Shown here: positions 23,512 through 34,464 of the stretch, piece by piece | How the letters are laid out: each line of letters begins with the position of its first letter | Position numbering within the stretch: position 1 is the stretch's first letter | Assembly: GCF_009905375.1 (NCBI RefSeq) | Contig: NC_133655.1 | Location: 166,370,588 to 166,434,587 of the forward strand | Length of the DNA: 64,000 nt | Origin: Apium graveolens | Taxonomy: Eukaryota > Streptophyta > Magnoliopsida > Apiales > Apiaceae | Direction of reading: 5' to 3' | Program-made: the position numbers and the translations under genes | The notes under the pieces: generated by a model | The model's database searches: none | Told to the model about the DNA's origin: nothing | What the model saw: only the letters and a program-made list of their open reading frames with translations

Positions 23512-25007
23512 AAGCTATATCTTGACATGCATTTACTATTTCGTCCAAAACCAAGTCGAAATTACATCTACAATCCATTTAGACACATAAATCAACTTAA
23601 TTCCTTAAGAACAATCAAGTACATTCGAAAATTTTAAGAATCATATCATTCATACATCCATTTAAGCATTTGAACTACCAAGCACTCTAATTATGCAATA
23701 ATTGTTAAGGATAAACATCAACAAGTCATTTTCATCACTAAAAATAAATTTTGATCCTCTCAAAATCAAATGCCCATTCGGGTTTTAGGAAATAATCACA
23801 TTCAATCATCATTCTAATTCCTTAAACCATCAACTATTCTAATATCTCAACATTATCCTAGAACAAACATCCACATCCATTCAAATCAACAAAATCAACT
23901 CAATAACTTTTGAAATCACAAATCTCATTTGGTTTTTAAATAAAACACCACATGCAAACATCGAAAATAGTTTTATGAATACGAGAGCTCAATTATTACA
24001 TCATCACTCACCACCGGTTCACCGGAGTTCATCACCGGTGGCGGTGGTTTCACGGTGGTTCCCCTATTCGGAGGTTTCCAACCTTAAAACCTCCGATTAA
24101 CTTTCAAAAACACATCAACACACGCATGCAAGGCTCAATCTTCACAGAAACACATCAAGCATTCGAAAGAAACAAAGACTCGACACTCGGCTCAGAACCG
24201 AGCCCATTGCACACACACACACTCGCATGCAAGTACAAATACACACATGCATATGATTTAAAGTATATATATATATATAGAATGAGCATGAAGTTTCATG
24301 GATGAATCCATAGAAATCAATGAAAGAAGAGGATTGTACCGAGAGAATATAAGAGAGAGAGAGAGAGCGCTTCGAGAGTTAAGAGAGAAAAGAGAGAGTG
24401 ATGAGAGAAAGTGAGAGAAGAGAGAGAGAGTGAGGCCGGGTGAAAGAAAAAGAAAGGGGAGGGGAGGAAGTATATATATTAGTTTGGCAAGGGTAGTATG
24501 GTCATTATACCATACTTTAATTTTTCTTTTCTCTTTTCTCTTATTTTCAATCTAAAAAATGAATTTAAACATGAAGTAACTCTCTCAAAAAAGATGGTAA
24601 TGAAATGAGTTATAATTTTAGAGCGTAGATCTCGAATTTAGCTCTTCAGCCATATTTTTAAAATAATTTTTGAGCAAACGGTTGATTTGTTACGGGTTTT
24701 ACAAGATTGTGCTCAAAATAAAATTATAACTCGATAAAATTATTTTAAAATACACCGATCACGAAATAAATCCATCTATCATTTTTATAAAGTCTCTAGG
24801 ACTATTTTGAAGATAACAAAACAACTTTCACACCTTGAACATACTCGGATAATTTTATAAAAACATTTAAAGGTCCAATAAACCTTATTTTAAATCAAAT
24901 GAATCCCTTAAAATCATTTAAAAATCAGCAAATCATATAATCAAGCATATTTCCAAGCAATAGCACATATTCACGTATCACGACTCATACTCGATCACAA
25001 ATTTTCC

Positions 25008-25055
<48 letters not shown>

Positions 25056-25310
25056 CCCTTTTCGCGTATCGGGTTACGTTCTGCTTGACGGCTCAACGCT
25101 AAATGTTTCAATTACGCTTCACCATCAATTATCAATACCAACTGACACGTCACTAGAATATAATACTTACTTAAACATTCCATTTCTCATAACATCACAT
25201 AGTTCACATTTAAACATTTTAATCCCTTTATTAAATCACATAAATTATAATTACACCACAAAATCATACTTTATTCTCTTAATCACGTCGCGAAATTCCC
25301 AGTCGTTACA
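23512..25310 (-). repeat. G2 5' LTR (truncated)
   Basis: It matches 18532-20360. The outer end GTTACA at 25310 touches TSD ATTAT (25311-25315). The internal end, with R-U5 and the PBS, is missing; the break shares AAGCTATAT with LTR position 18532. It contains a (TTA)n tract at about 25008-25054, far longer than in the 3' LTR (about 20089-20098). Confidence 0.88.
25008..25054. repeat. (TTA)n microsatellite in G2 5' LTR
   Basis: About 15 perfect TTA repeats. The sister LTR has only about 3 at the same site. Confidence 0.95.
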
Positions 25311-25496
25311 ATTATCCTCTTGATTACAGGTTCAAATTCTACGAGAGAAAAATTTATGATTATGCCTCCTGAAACAGAGCATGTCGTTTAAGTGCGGTTT
25401 ATCTTAATTCACATGATTCGCAGGCTATTGTGTGAGCACGCAGAGTTTTTGAGTGCTCACCCTAAGGTAGCTACTTTCGGTCCCATACGATAAAAA
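25311..25496 (+). mobile_element. tRNA-derived SINE, 3' part (SINE-1)
   Basis: It resumes with the second ATTAT copy and contains GGTTCAAATTC (25329-25339), a B box. The body shares tttatgattatg, aggctattg and gtgagc with the inverted copy at 35643-35848. It ends in ACGATAAAAAAAAA, followed by TATTTAATT, part of the SINE TSD. The whole SINE, without G2, is about 227 bp. Confidence 0.85.
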
Positions 25497-25509
25497 AAAA
25501 TATTTAATT

Positions 25510-25794
25510 CAAGAAAGCGTAATTTAGATGTGTAATTGTAAAAAAAAACAATATTCAGTCCTCTTAATTTGTATTTCGGTTACTCAGTTTTGAAAATGGT
25601 ATATCAAGATATTAACAGAAAAGAATGTGCCTGTTTAGCATTCCATATTCCTCTCACATATGGGCCGATAGTCTATTACTAATTTGGACGTCCTGTTTGG
25701 CAAAAAAATGAAACCGGTCATTTACCGTAAAAAATGATGAAATTGCCAAAGTTGGTTGAACCCCACAGTCCCATTTTCATGCCGCATTATTCAT
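25510..25794. other. Intergenic, no gene seen
   Basis: AT-rich unique-looking sequence between SINE-1 and the hAT element. No coding or structural signal recognised. Confidence 0.4.
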
Positions 25795-25802
25795 TTTGCA
25801 GC

Positions 25803-26836
25803 TAGACCTGGCCACTTGTGCGGTCCGTGCGTGCCGGGCCGGGCCGCACACGGGTTGAGCACTCGAGATATAAACACTGGACCGACCAACTTAATAACGA
25901 ATCAGACTCGGGCCGGGTTTAAACCGTTAAAATCAGACTCGTAACCGGTACGCGATTAACCGCGAGTCACGGGCTGTGCGAGCCGACACGGATTAACCGG
26001 GCTGTGTGTGCGGGCATGTGGTTTGATTAAATTGCAGTCTGCAACTTGCTTTCTTAATTTATTATATATTCTCCAGCAAAACAAAGCAACTTGCATTATT
26101 ATAATTTATATGTTTTATTATAGTATTATTACTTTTACAGCATACAAGCATACAGGAGTAATCTATGTAGCAGACTAGCAGATAGCAAATAATTAGTTGT
26201 AGACTAGTAGAATAGTAGAATTTGTACATGTTTCTTACTTTGTTATTTTTAATCCGGTTCTTAAATAATATATTTCATATTTTATATTTCATATTTTATA
26301 TTTCATAATTACTTTGATTTGATTTTCGTATTTGGTTAAAATAATGATTTTGATTATTTTGTTTTTTGGTTGAAAGAGGACGGCACCTCATATAAATTTT
26401 ATTAATTAAAAAATATTACAAATGATGTGAGAGGACTCCTCTCTAAAAAAAGAGAACGAACCGCGTCAAATATTAAAAAGTTATAAATGAAATAAACAAA
26501 AAAATATTAATTAGGAAATATATAAGGCAGCGATTGACAATTGAGATTGAGATAGGCAGACAGTTAGAGAGAGAATTGAGATTGAGTGAAGGCATTGTGC
26601 GGGCCTATACGGGCTGTGCGGGTTTGAAGGCACGTGCAGCTCACGCGGGTTCCGTGTGAGTAGGTTAGTGCGGGCCGGTCCTGGTCCCGATTTTCTAATA
26701 TTGTATTCGTAACCGGCTCGATTAATTTAACGAATTGTGCGGGCTTGAACCGGCCCGGTTCGGGCCGAATAATTACGGGTCCCGTACGAACCGGTCCCGA
26801 ATGTGCGGTTCAAACCCGCACATTTGGCCAGCTCTA
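25803..26836. mobile_element. Non-autonomous hAT DNA transposon
   Basis: A 1034-bp element with terminal inverted repeats TAGACCTGGCCACTTGTGCGG (left) and, read inward from the right, TAGAGCTGGCCAAATGTGCGG. It is flanked by a perfect 8-bp TSD, TTTGCAGC (25795-25802 and 26837-26844); the 8-bp TSD and TAG-starting ends are hallmarks of hAT elements. Subterminal regions are GC-rich with repeated GTGCGGG, GGCCGGGCC and CGTACGAACCGG words, the kind of sites hAT transposases bind. The core is AT-rich and codes for no transposase, so it would depend on a full-length relative. Confidence 0.9.
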
Positions 26837-26844
26837 TTTGCAGC

Positions 26845-27469
26845 CGAGCAATTTAATATCATTTCATTCACGTAGCAAAATATATTCCCCGTCCACTTTG
26901 CACAACGTAGCTAACCTTCTTGTTTCAATTAGTATACTAATTTTTTTTTAATTTTGTATATTTATTTTTATATTGATGTATTAAAAATATTATATTAAGA
27001 TATTTAAAGTAAATTTTAAATTTTATTTTGGTTTTAGTGAATAATGTATATTATATAATTTTATTTTGGGGTCATTATTCTTATTTTTAATTTTTTTTTT
27101 AAAATTCATGTATCAAAATTATTAGTTTATGTAATTTGTATTTCATATTTTAGTTTCGTTGTAAAAAAATTACAACTTATAAGTTCTGATTTACCAAATA
27201 CATTATCAACTTATAATTGATTTATAAATAAAATTATTCAAACACCTAAATAACTTATAAGTTAGCATATTCATCTTACTTGTATAACATTTTTAAACAT
27301 TAAATTATATGTTACATTTTTTAAGAAACTCCAACGATCCAATATATTTTTTAACTTTGCTCATAATTTTGATCGTATTTTACAATGATTAAGTTATGTT
27401 TATAATTTTATTTTATTTTTCTAACATAAAATCATTTTTTTCCTACTAACTTGTGTGTGTTTGCTCTTC
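26845..27469. other. AT-rich intergenic / upstream region of the KH gene
   Basis: Very AT-rich; it probably includes the promoter of the gene starting near 27470. TATA-like words occur (for example around 27400) but none stands out. Confidence 0.4.
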
Positions 27470-27623
27470 AAATCTCTGAACTAATTTAAAACAAAGAAAG
27501 AAGATGCAAAGCCCTAAAAATCTTACAACTCAAAATCTCTGATTATTTATCTTTGTGTTTCCAAGACCGTGGAACTGAAGCTGTTGGTTCTTTCCTCCTC
27601 CTTGAACTACAAATCTTGAATTG
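27470..27623 (+). other. Probable 5' UTR exon of KH-domain gene
   Basis: A less AT-rich stretch with CT-rich, leader-like sequence (ctcttcaaatctctg, gttctttcctcctcc) upstream of the coding exons on the same strand. A possible donor (gtcagt) follows at 27624, and an acceptor (ttcttcaacag) ends at 29009, 39 bases before the start codon. The exon limits are inferred from sequence only; no transcript evidence is available here. Confidence 0.45.
27504..27542 (+). CDS. Upstream ORF (12 codons) in 5' leader
   Basis: ATG at 27504 to TGA at 27540-27542 encodes MQSPKNLTTQNL. If the leader exon is right, scanning ribosomes would meet it before the main start at 29049, so it could lower translation. No other ATG lies in the second leader segment (29010-29048). 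Confidence 0.35.
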   Translation: MQSPKNLTTQNL

Positions 27624-29009
27624 GGTCAGTTCTAATTTTTATTTTGTGTTTATATATATTATGCACCTCTTTTCTTTTTTACATTTTTATTTGTATGATG
27701 CTTGATTGTTGTTATGTTGTGCTCATGTAATGTTGGGTTTCTTTTGTATGTACCCATTTCTCATTTTTCGACTATTTCACTCTCTGTCTTTTTGTGTATG
27801 TATATGTATACTGAATTAGGTATTTGGTGTTTGCAAGTATTTTTTACGCTATGCTTTACGCGAAATAGATGGCCTGTAGTAATACTTATTTCATAATTTG
27901 TTGGAGCCTAGTTTTTACGAGAATCGGAGATCTCGTTAATCTTGCCAGTAATTTAATGGACTGGAATTAAGTTATAGTCTGTTTTATTTGACAGAGAAGA
28001 AGTTTAAATTTTAGTTAACTTTTAAGAAAATCTAAGAAAGAAAAATAATTCAATGCAAAACAAGTATCCATTCTATATGGTGTATGTGCATATGCATTTA
28101 ACGGTCGTAGTGTTGAGGTTGGAGGTTTATCCTAGTGGTAAAGGAAACTCTCCATCATGCCAAAGGTCAACCCCCCCCCCCCCCCCCATTGCTTCTATAA
28201 CGGTCTTATATAGGGGACTGAAAGTTCGTGCAGCTTTACTGACACAAAGTTAAGAGCATAAAATTCGTTAGTTATTTTCTGGATGAATAGAAAAATAGGA
28301 CTTGGGGGTAGAAATTAAAACGAAGACAGAATAGGTGGTTACAATGCTCTATCTTTTTTACCCCTTCCAGGCAGTTTTTAGTTGAAAGTAGTATGAGTTT
28401 TTTTACGCAGCTGGAGTCGGACATGAATTCGGGTCCATGCCTCGATTTTCAATTTGAAAAAAAATAAGGATTGTTTTGGAGACAGATCTATAATTGAACA
28501 TGCCTAGAAATTGGCATTCAATTCGACATGTATAGTGTATGTTACTTTTTATAACACTATTTAGATTTATGTACTAAAAATTTAATGCACTTGATGACAC
28601 GTGACAAAGTGTTGTCATATGAAATTTAAATGATCCTAAAAAGACAAGTACCACATAGGCCTTGCACTAAAATCAAATTAGCCAGAGGTGTTAATTTCTT
28701 TTACTAGGTGGCTGCTAAGCGGTGAAGTGTCCAGTTTCATATTAAGGATATGATTCTAATCACACCTAGATCCTTATCCAAAACAGCACGTTCCTTTACT
28801 GGTGAGTGGTGCCGGGTATGTCCGGAACAATTGAAGACGTGGTGATAATGGTATTACAAATTATTGCTAAAAGCAACTGTAATATTTTTCTCCCTTCTTA
28901 CACGAAGTTGGAAAATAATCAGTTAATACATTTTGATGAATAAATTTTAGGTCACAGTTGTGATTGATAAAGTGTTTATCCATGCCTTACATCTTGCATT
29001 CTTCAACAG
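27624..29009 (+). other. Probable 5' UTR intron of KH-domain gene
   Basis: AT-rich sequence with a run of 17 cytosines (28171-28187). No coding region recognised. A weak tRNA-like stretch lies just before the C-run (see rejected items). Confidence 0.4.
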
Positions 29010-29048
29010 TGTAGTGTGACCAATTAAAGGTGTGCTCTTGAAGACCAG

Positions 29049-32000
29049 ATGAGCACTGCAGTTGAGCAGGCATCTAGAGTTGAACACAGAGTTCAGACTA
29101 ATGTTACATCCACCTCATCTGCTGCTCCAACAAGTAGCCCAAAAATTTCCAAGTTTGCAGCTAAGTCTGGATTTGTGATACCAAAAAATAAGTTGTCAGG
29201 CTCGCTGGTTCCTGCATTTCGGGGTAGTAAAAAACCGGGTGGAAGTGATTTAATCAGTGAAGAAAGCAGTAAGCAGACTCAGAGGAAAACAAAATGGGGC
29301 CCCGATATGACGCAGGATGCTGCTGTGAGAAAAGGATTAGCTGCAGCTTATCAGGTAGTTAAGAAGTTATGGCGAGTTACTTACCTGTTTCTTTTCTTTA
29401 TGTCCTGTCTATTATTTCCGCATGAAGAATTGTCTTTCCTGTTTTGTTTAAATTTTTAAATACTATTTATTATGTGGTCACATTTATAATGATCTAGTTA
29501 AACTTTTATGAAGAATTATTTCCAGTAGAAGCTTGACATAATTGTAGTCAAGTTCTTACTAGTTCATTTAAAGGCATTCTTAGATCCAGTTGTGGAAGGA
29601 ATATCTTATTGCTGAATTGGTAGCAAACAGATATTTCTCTTTTCCCACTGGATTCGAGGATGTCAGTGTCTTCCTTGTGAATCGCTTGCCTGGATTTCTG
29701 GTTCCAGGTGCCACTAAGTGATATTACTGCCTGTGTGGTGGTACGAATTTTGAGCAGACTCGAGTGGATCAAATCACGAAGCAGTTGGAGTCGGGTATCG
29801 TGGACATCGAGGAAGATCTATCATCTGCATCTCACACATTAGGCCATGAGTATTCTCGTCATAGTGAGGTACTATCTCTTTTTGGGGTCACATTTGCTTC
29901 GAGGATTGTTTTTTTGTATAACTTACATTGAGTCTGCAAATGCAGAAGTCAGAAGTGTTAGAACTTGAAAGGCGTGAAGCTATTGGTATGATCAGTATAT
30001 TTATCCTGTATTGCTGCTTTTATATTACCTGATTATATGTTAATCAGGTTTTTAATGATTAACAGGTGAAATATTGAAATTAAATCCAAGCTACAAGGCT
30101 CCAGCATACTACAAACCCCTACTGCGAGAGGCTAGAGTTCCTGTTCCTGTGAGTCATGCATATTATGTTGAAATTATGTTACATTTTCGCTTTTGTTCAC
30201 CTTACAAAATGTTAATGTAGAATAAGTTATACCTTTGGTTCGCCCTTCCACGGGTGCGTACATAGAATTTGATGCAGGCATGTAAGGACGAAGCCTTTTC
30301 TCAGATCTTTGTGAATTGATTAAGTCTTTTTCTGGTCTCACTGCTCTTTTGGAGTACATAACTATCTAGAACATGCCTAGATTCAAGGTCTCTACTCACT
30401 CTACCAGTGCACTTATAGTTCTATGCCGCACATGGTCAAACCACTGCAACACTGATCTTGCATCTTTCTTTTTGTGTTCTAATTTTTGTTTCAGATTTTT
30501 TTTATTGTTTTTAGAATTATTGTCAATATATAAGGTTCTTTGTTTCATAACATTACACGTTTAATCATGATTTATAGTAATTCTTGCTCATTTAAGTTGT
30601 ATTGGTTACTATAACTTGATAATATGATTCATTTGATACTTATTGGATTTGAATTTCTACTTATGTGCATATAATTAAATTTATATCGAATCTTGATCCA
30701 CTCTTTGGTAAGGTGCGCACCTCACAACTAGTTTGTAGGGAAATTCTTGTGACTCAGTGTGACCCTTGCTTTGCACACAGCTAAAATATGTTACAGAATA
30801 TCACTTCAATGAATAAGACTGGTATTGAAGTAGTATGTCAACTATATTTGACATAAATGTGTCTAAATGCATTATGGTGACTTACTGTTAAAAACCTGAT
30901 ACAAATTCCATCATTTTCGATAGCTTTTTACAGTTGCATCTAAAATTATGATACACTACATTCAGTTGGTAAAAAGGTAAAATTAAATTTCTCGCTCCAT
31001 TAAGCACTTCATAGCATCACAGTTCTAAACATACACAAGTTTGGATTTATAGAAAATATGAGTTCTGCCAATTGCAAGAATAATAAGAACTAAGAAAGTT
31101 GTGCTGTCCCTCTTATCTTTGTCATTCTGTCTGTTTGTCCCTCTTATTTTCACAAGCCTTCTCCAAGTAGTGTCAGGATTGTTGAGTTTGTCCCTCTTAT
31201 CTTTGTCATTCTGTCTGTTTGTGTGGTTGTGTGTGATTAAGACATGAAAATTAACAATGATGATTCTTTGTTATAGATACTAATCAAAGCTGTACTATTA
31301 GTTGTGTTTTTCCAGGGATTGGGTCAGTCTAGTTGTGTGTAAATATAAAATGTTGATTTATTGAGTTCCAAAATGAGTAGAGGTTTTGGGCAAGTTGCTT
31401 TATCGATTAGGAAAAGATTCAAGAAGACTCTAGAAATATCAATCCCTTTTCCTATGTATATGGTAAATGAAATAATCAAGGACCACTCTGTGAAAGTACT
31501 GAGGCTGTTGATTCCTCTGTTTTGTTTTTCATGGTCATGGTCAGTTTTAAGGGGTTAATCCTATTTTATATTACATTATGAATGTTGTTTGGTTTAAAAT
31601 GTCTATTATCTAATCTTAAACAAGACTTGTTACTAGCGACGGAAATGAAAGATATCATCCATATAAAATTTGCATGAATATTGTTGTTGTAGGTCAAAGA
31701 CTATCCTGGAGTCAATTTCATTAATCTGTTGTATGGACCTGGAAGTGATACTCAAAAACGATTGGAGAAGGTAAGGGACAATTTTTATTTAATATATCAA
31801 CCTTACCTCTTTGCATCTTAATAAGTAGTAATAGAGAGATGTGTTCCTATATTGTTCTCACATTTTATGTTGAAAATGCAATTATCAGGAAACTGGAGCA
31901 AAAATACGTGTTTTTGGTACCAAATCCGATAAGGGAAAGAAGGTAATGTACTATTGTAACCACCATCTAATTGTACACACTATTCCCATGTCATGCACCT

Positions 32001-34060
32001 ACCTCTCTGCAAGTACAATTATATACATATCTCTCTGCTACCAAATGGAAAGGAAGTGCCTGGTATCCCAAAACTAAGTATCAAATCTTGTGCTTTGTTG
32101 CATTCTTTTTTACTGTCACTTAATGTAGTAGTACTGTGCATCTAGAGCTTAACAGTAAAACTGGAGTGTTTCAATGTTCTGCAATAAAAAATTGCAATTA
32201 CAGGAGGTCACTGCTGATGAAAGTGATAATCAGCATTTCTATGAAGAGCTTTATGTTCATGTATGTGCCGACACATATGAGAAGGTTGATGCAGCAGTTT
32301 CTTTGATCGAATTGCTGGTTACTCCAGTTACAGTGAGTTGCATTTTCCCTGTATCCCAGCCACTTAATCAGCTTCTTGAGGTTATCTAATAGCCAATTTT
32401 TTTTTGTTTTTTATGTTCTTAGGTAAACCCTACAGTAAATTCCTCATCAGCAATAACAGTGCCCAGTGATAATGTAAATGCTGTTCATACCAATCAAGGA
32501 ACTCCTATCCCGTATCCACAAGCTAACCAAGGAGTAGGTCAATCAGTTACAGGTTCTGCACCTGTTCAACCATTTGGTCATTTTCAGTCATACCCAGGTT
32601 CATGGTTTCCAACAAGTTCTCCTTTAGGTTTTGTCACTCAGCAAAATTTTTCGGCACAGATGCCAAGCAGTCATGTTCAAATTTCATCGGCATCATTAAA
32701 TTCTAATACTTCATCATTTTTTGGAGCAAGGCCTACAGGATTTGGTGCAGTCCAGAACCCTTCTTTTGTTCCCTTGAGACCGCAGCCACTACTGCAGCAG
32801 CCGTATATGCCTCAGACACCTATAGGTTATAGTAATCATCCAAGAACCCTCCCTATGCCTACTTTGCATCCTACGCCTGGTCAATCTAATATATCCGCCC
32901 CACCCTTTTCTGGTTATACACCCACCGCATTAAGGCCTACCCAAGTTAGAGGGCCTTTGGTTCCCCCATCTGCTGGCCCACCAACTGTCTCTGTCCCATT
33001 GGCAAACCCTTCTGGGAGCTTGACTGCATGGTCTCAAGCACCCGCAGGTTTGAATAACTTAGGCCAGATGACACTTTCAGTTGGTCCTCTTCAGAGGCCT
33101 CCTACATCACAATCCACCTTACCATTTAATGTTACTAGTGGCAACATGGTTGCACCGATTAAAACAGCATTTCAGCCATCTGCATTGCTTCCCACATCAG
33201 GACCTTCAGCTGCACCTGCAGTGACGCAAGCAATGCTGCCCGGAGTCCTCTCAAGTCCCTCCATGGCTGCTGCTCCAGTTCCTTCGTCACTTCCATTAAC
33301 ATTGACCCCGCCACCTCATCCACAATCAGGAGTTCAAATTTCTGGTTCCGCAACTTCTCCGGCAACAACACCCAAGCCACTGCATCCTAGTTCATATGAT
33401 TTCACTTTCCAGCCAAACCGACAACAGAATCTAGCTCCCCAAGTGACACTTGGGCCAAACATTCAGTATGCCCATAACGGTATGCCACCCAGGAACCTTA
33501 ACATGCACCCACCTCGAGCACATCAAATGTCATCTTTCCATCCACCAGGGCAGAATTCTGAACCTCCGCCTGTTATGCAAGGGTTTCCAGGGCCACAAGT
33601 CATCAACCATACGAGTCAACCTCGAGCTCACATGTCTTCTCCTGCTGGAAACCTGTGCTCCCCTTACGGTCCTCCCAGACATCCAGCTTTCCATGGTGCA
33701 TGGCCAGTATTACCTCCAACTTCAGCCCCACAAATGGGGATGAGAAATTTCAATCCAGGCTTGCAAGTGATGAATGCAGCGGGAGCTTTCCCATTCAGAC
33801 CGGGGAACACTCAACCGCAGCAAAATTATCCTACTAGACCCCAAGGTGTTTTTAGCCCAAATCAGCAGTTCAGTGGAAACTTACCATTTCCTCCCAACAG
33901 GCCATCTTTGAACTCTTTTGGAAGACATCAGAATTATGATCCCTTCTCTCCCACTTCTGGTCCTCCCAGACCTCAATCGAGTGTTAATCAATCACAGCGG
34001 AGAAACCAAGAGAATGATCCAGAGTATGAAGATTTAATGGCCTCAGTTGGAGTGAAATAA
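29049..34060 (+). CDS. SF1/branchpoint-binding-like KH-domain protein (8 coding exons)
   Basis: Exons, all with GT-AG borders and matching phase: 29049-29354, 29758-29868, 29946-29985, 30066-30148, 31693-31770, 31889-31942, 32204-32332, 32423-34060; total 812 residues. Near residues 77-86, QRKTKWGPD resembles the tryptophan motif by which SF1 binds U2AF65. Then come a short helical region (about 103-165), GEILKLNPSYKAPAYYKP and a single KH domain (about 181-267: VKDYPGVNFINLLYGPGSDT, KRLEKETGAKIRVFG, YVHVCADTYEKVDAAVSLIE). This order is that of SF1, which recognises intron branch points in the nucleus. Unlike canonical SF1 the RNA-binding GPRG loop is GPGS, and no zinc knuckle or RRM follows. 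Residues 268-812 are Pro/Ser/Gln-rich and disordered-looking, ending NDPEYEDLMASVGVK. RNA binding is likely from the family; a splicing role is inference. Confidence 0.88.
30149..31692 (+). other. Long intron 4 of KH-domain gene
   Basis: A 1544-bp intron between GTGAGT and TTGTAG. It contains a 33-bp direct repeat (gtccctcttatctttgtcat...) at about 31106-31138 and 31190-31222. Open frames in it (for example 31361-31558) show no domain. Confidence 0.7.
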
Positions 34061-34230
34061 TTCAGAAAGTAGTTTACTGGTTCTTGTCTACAGTACTATG
34101 ATTTTGATGTGTTAGGTCTTTGAAAACCGGAAAAGATTGGTGCCTGGTTTTAACTTTTTATACCTCAGATTAAATACCAAATACTTAATCTTTTTGTCAT
34201 GTATTGTTGTTTCCTTATTATCCGGGGAGA
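34061..34230 (+). other. Probable 3' UTR of KH-domain gene
   Basis: Moderately AT-rich sequence after the TAA at 34058-34060. No canonical AATAAA was found close by; the end is a guess. Confidence 0.35.
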
Positions 34231-34454
34231 AGGTATTTTAATTAGTACGTCCAAAATTGTTTTTTAAAAAAGTGATAGAGATGGGAGAAATTGGAAAAAA
34301 GAAAGAAGAGAATTTAAGTTGAGAAAAACGTTTATCAGTACCAAGCAAAGCATAAATTAGGACAAACTGCTGTTGATTTTTCTCATTTCATTTTCTTAAA
34401 TAAAGTCAGACAAATAGACAATACTACACAGATCAGGCACAGTTCAAGGTACAA
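34231..34454. other. Intergenic, no feature seen
   Basis: Purine-rich then AT-rich sequence without recognisable genes. Positions 34455-34464 (acattcttat) are the left TSD of SINE-3. Confidence 0.4.
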
Positions 34455-34464
34455 ACATTCTTAT

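Larger units (their letters stand above)
1845..25310 (-). mobile_element. Ty3/Gypsy Tekay/Del-type element G2 (interrupted, deleted)
   Basis: The element inserted into SINE-1, duplicating ATTAT (1840-1844 and 25311-25315). Its left end reads TATGACGCCC, read here as a mutated TG terminus; the right end is GTTACA at 25310. Order on the minus strand: 5' LTR (23512-25310, lacking its 3' part), pol remnant (about 20401-23512), PPT (20361-20377), 3' LTR (16802-20360 plus 1845-2257). A deletion removed the PBS, gag, most of protease and the end of the 5' LTR. The 3' LTR is itself interrupted by the solo LTR 2258-16796. The RT, RNase H, integrase and C-terminal chromodomain order places it among chromoviruses. 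Confidence 0.85.

Noticed and set aside
28105..28260. Possible tRNA-like/SINE fragment (tatcctagtggtaaagg then aaggtcaacccc)
   Set aside because: The A box is weak, the B-box region is blurred by the C-run, and there is no tail or TSD.
33159..33743. Other-frame ORFs within the last exon of the KH gene
   Set aside because: Shadows of the Pro-rich coding frame, without domains.
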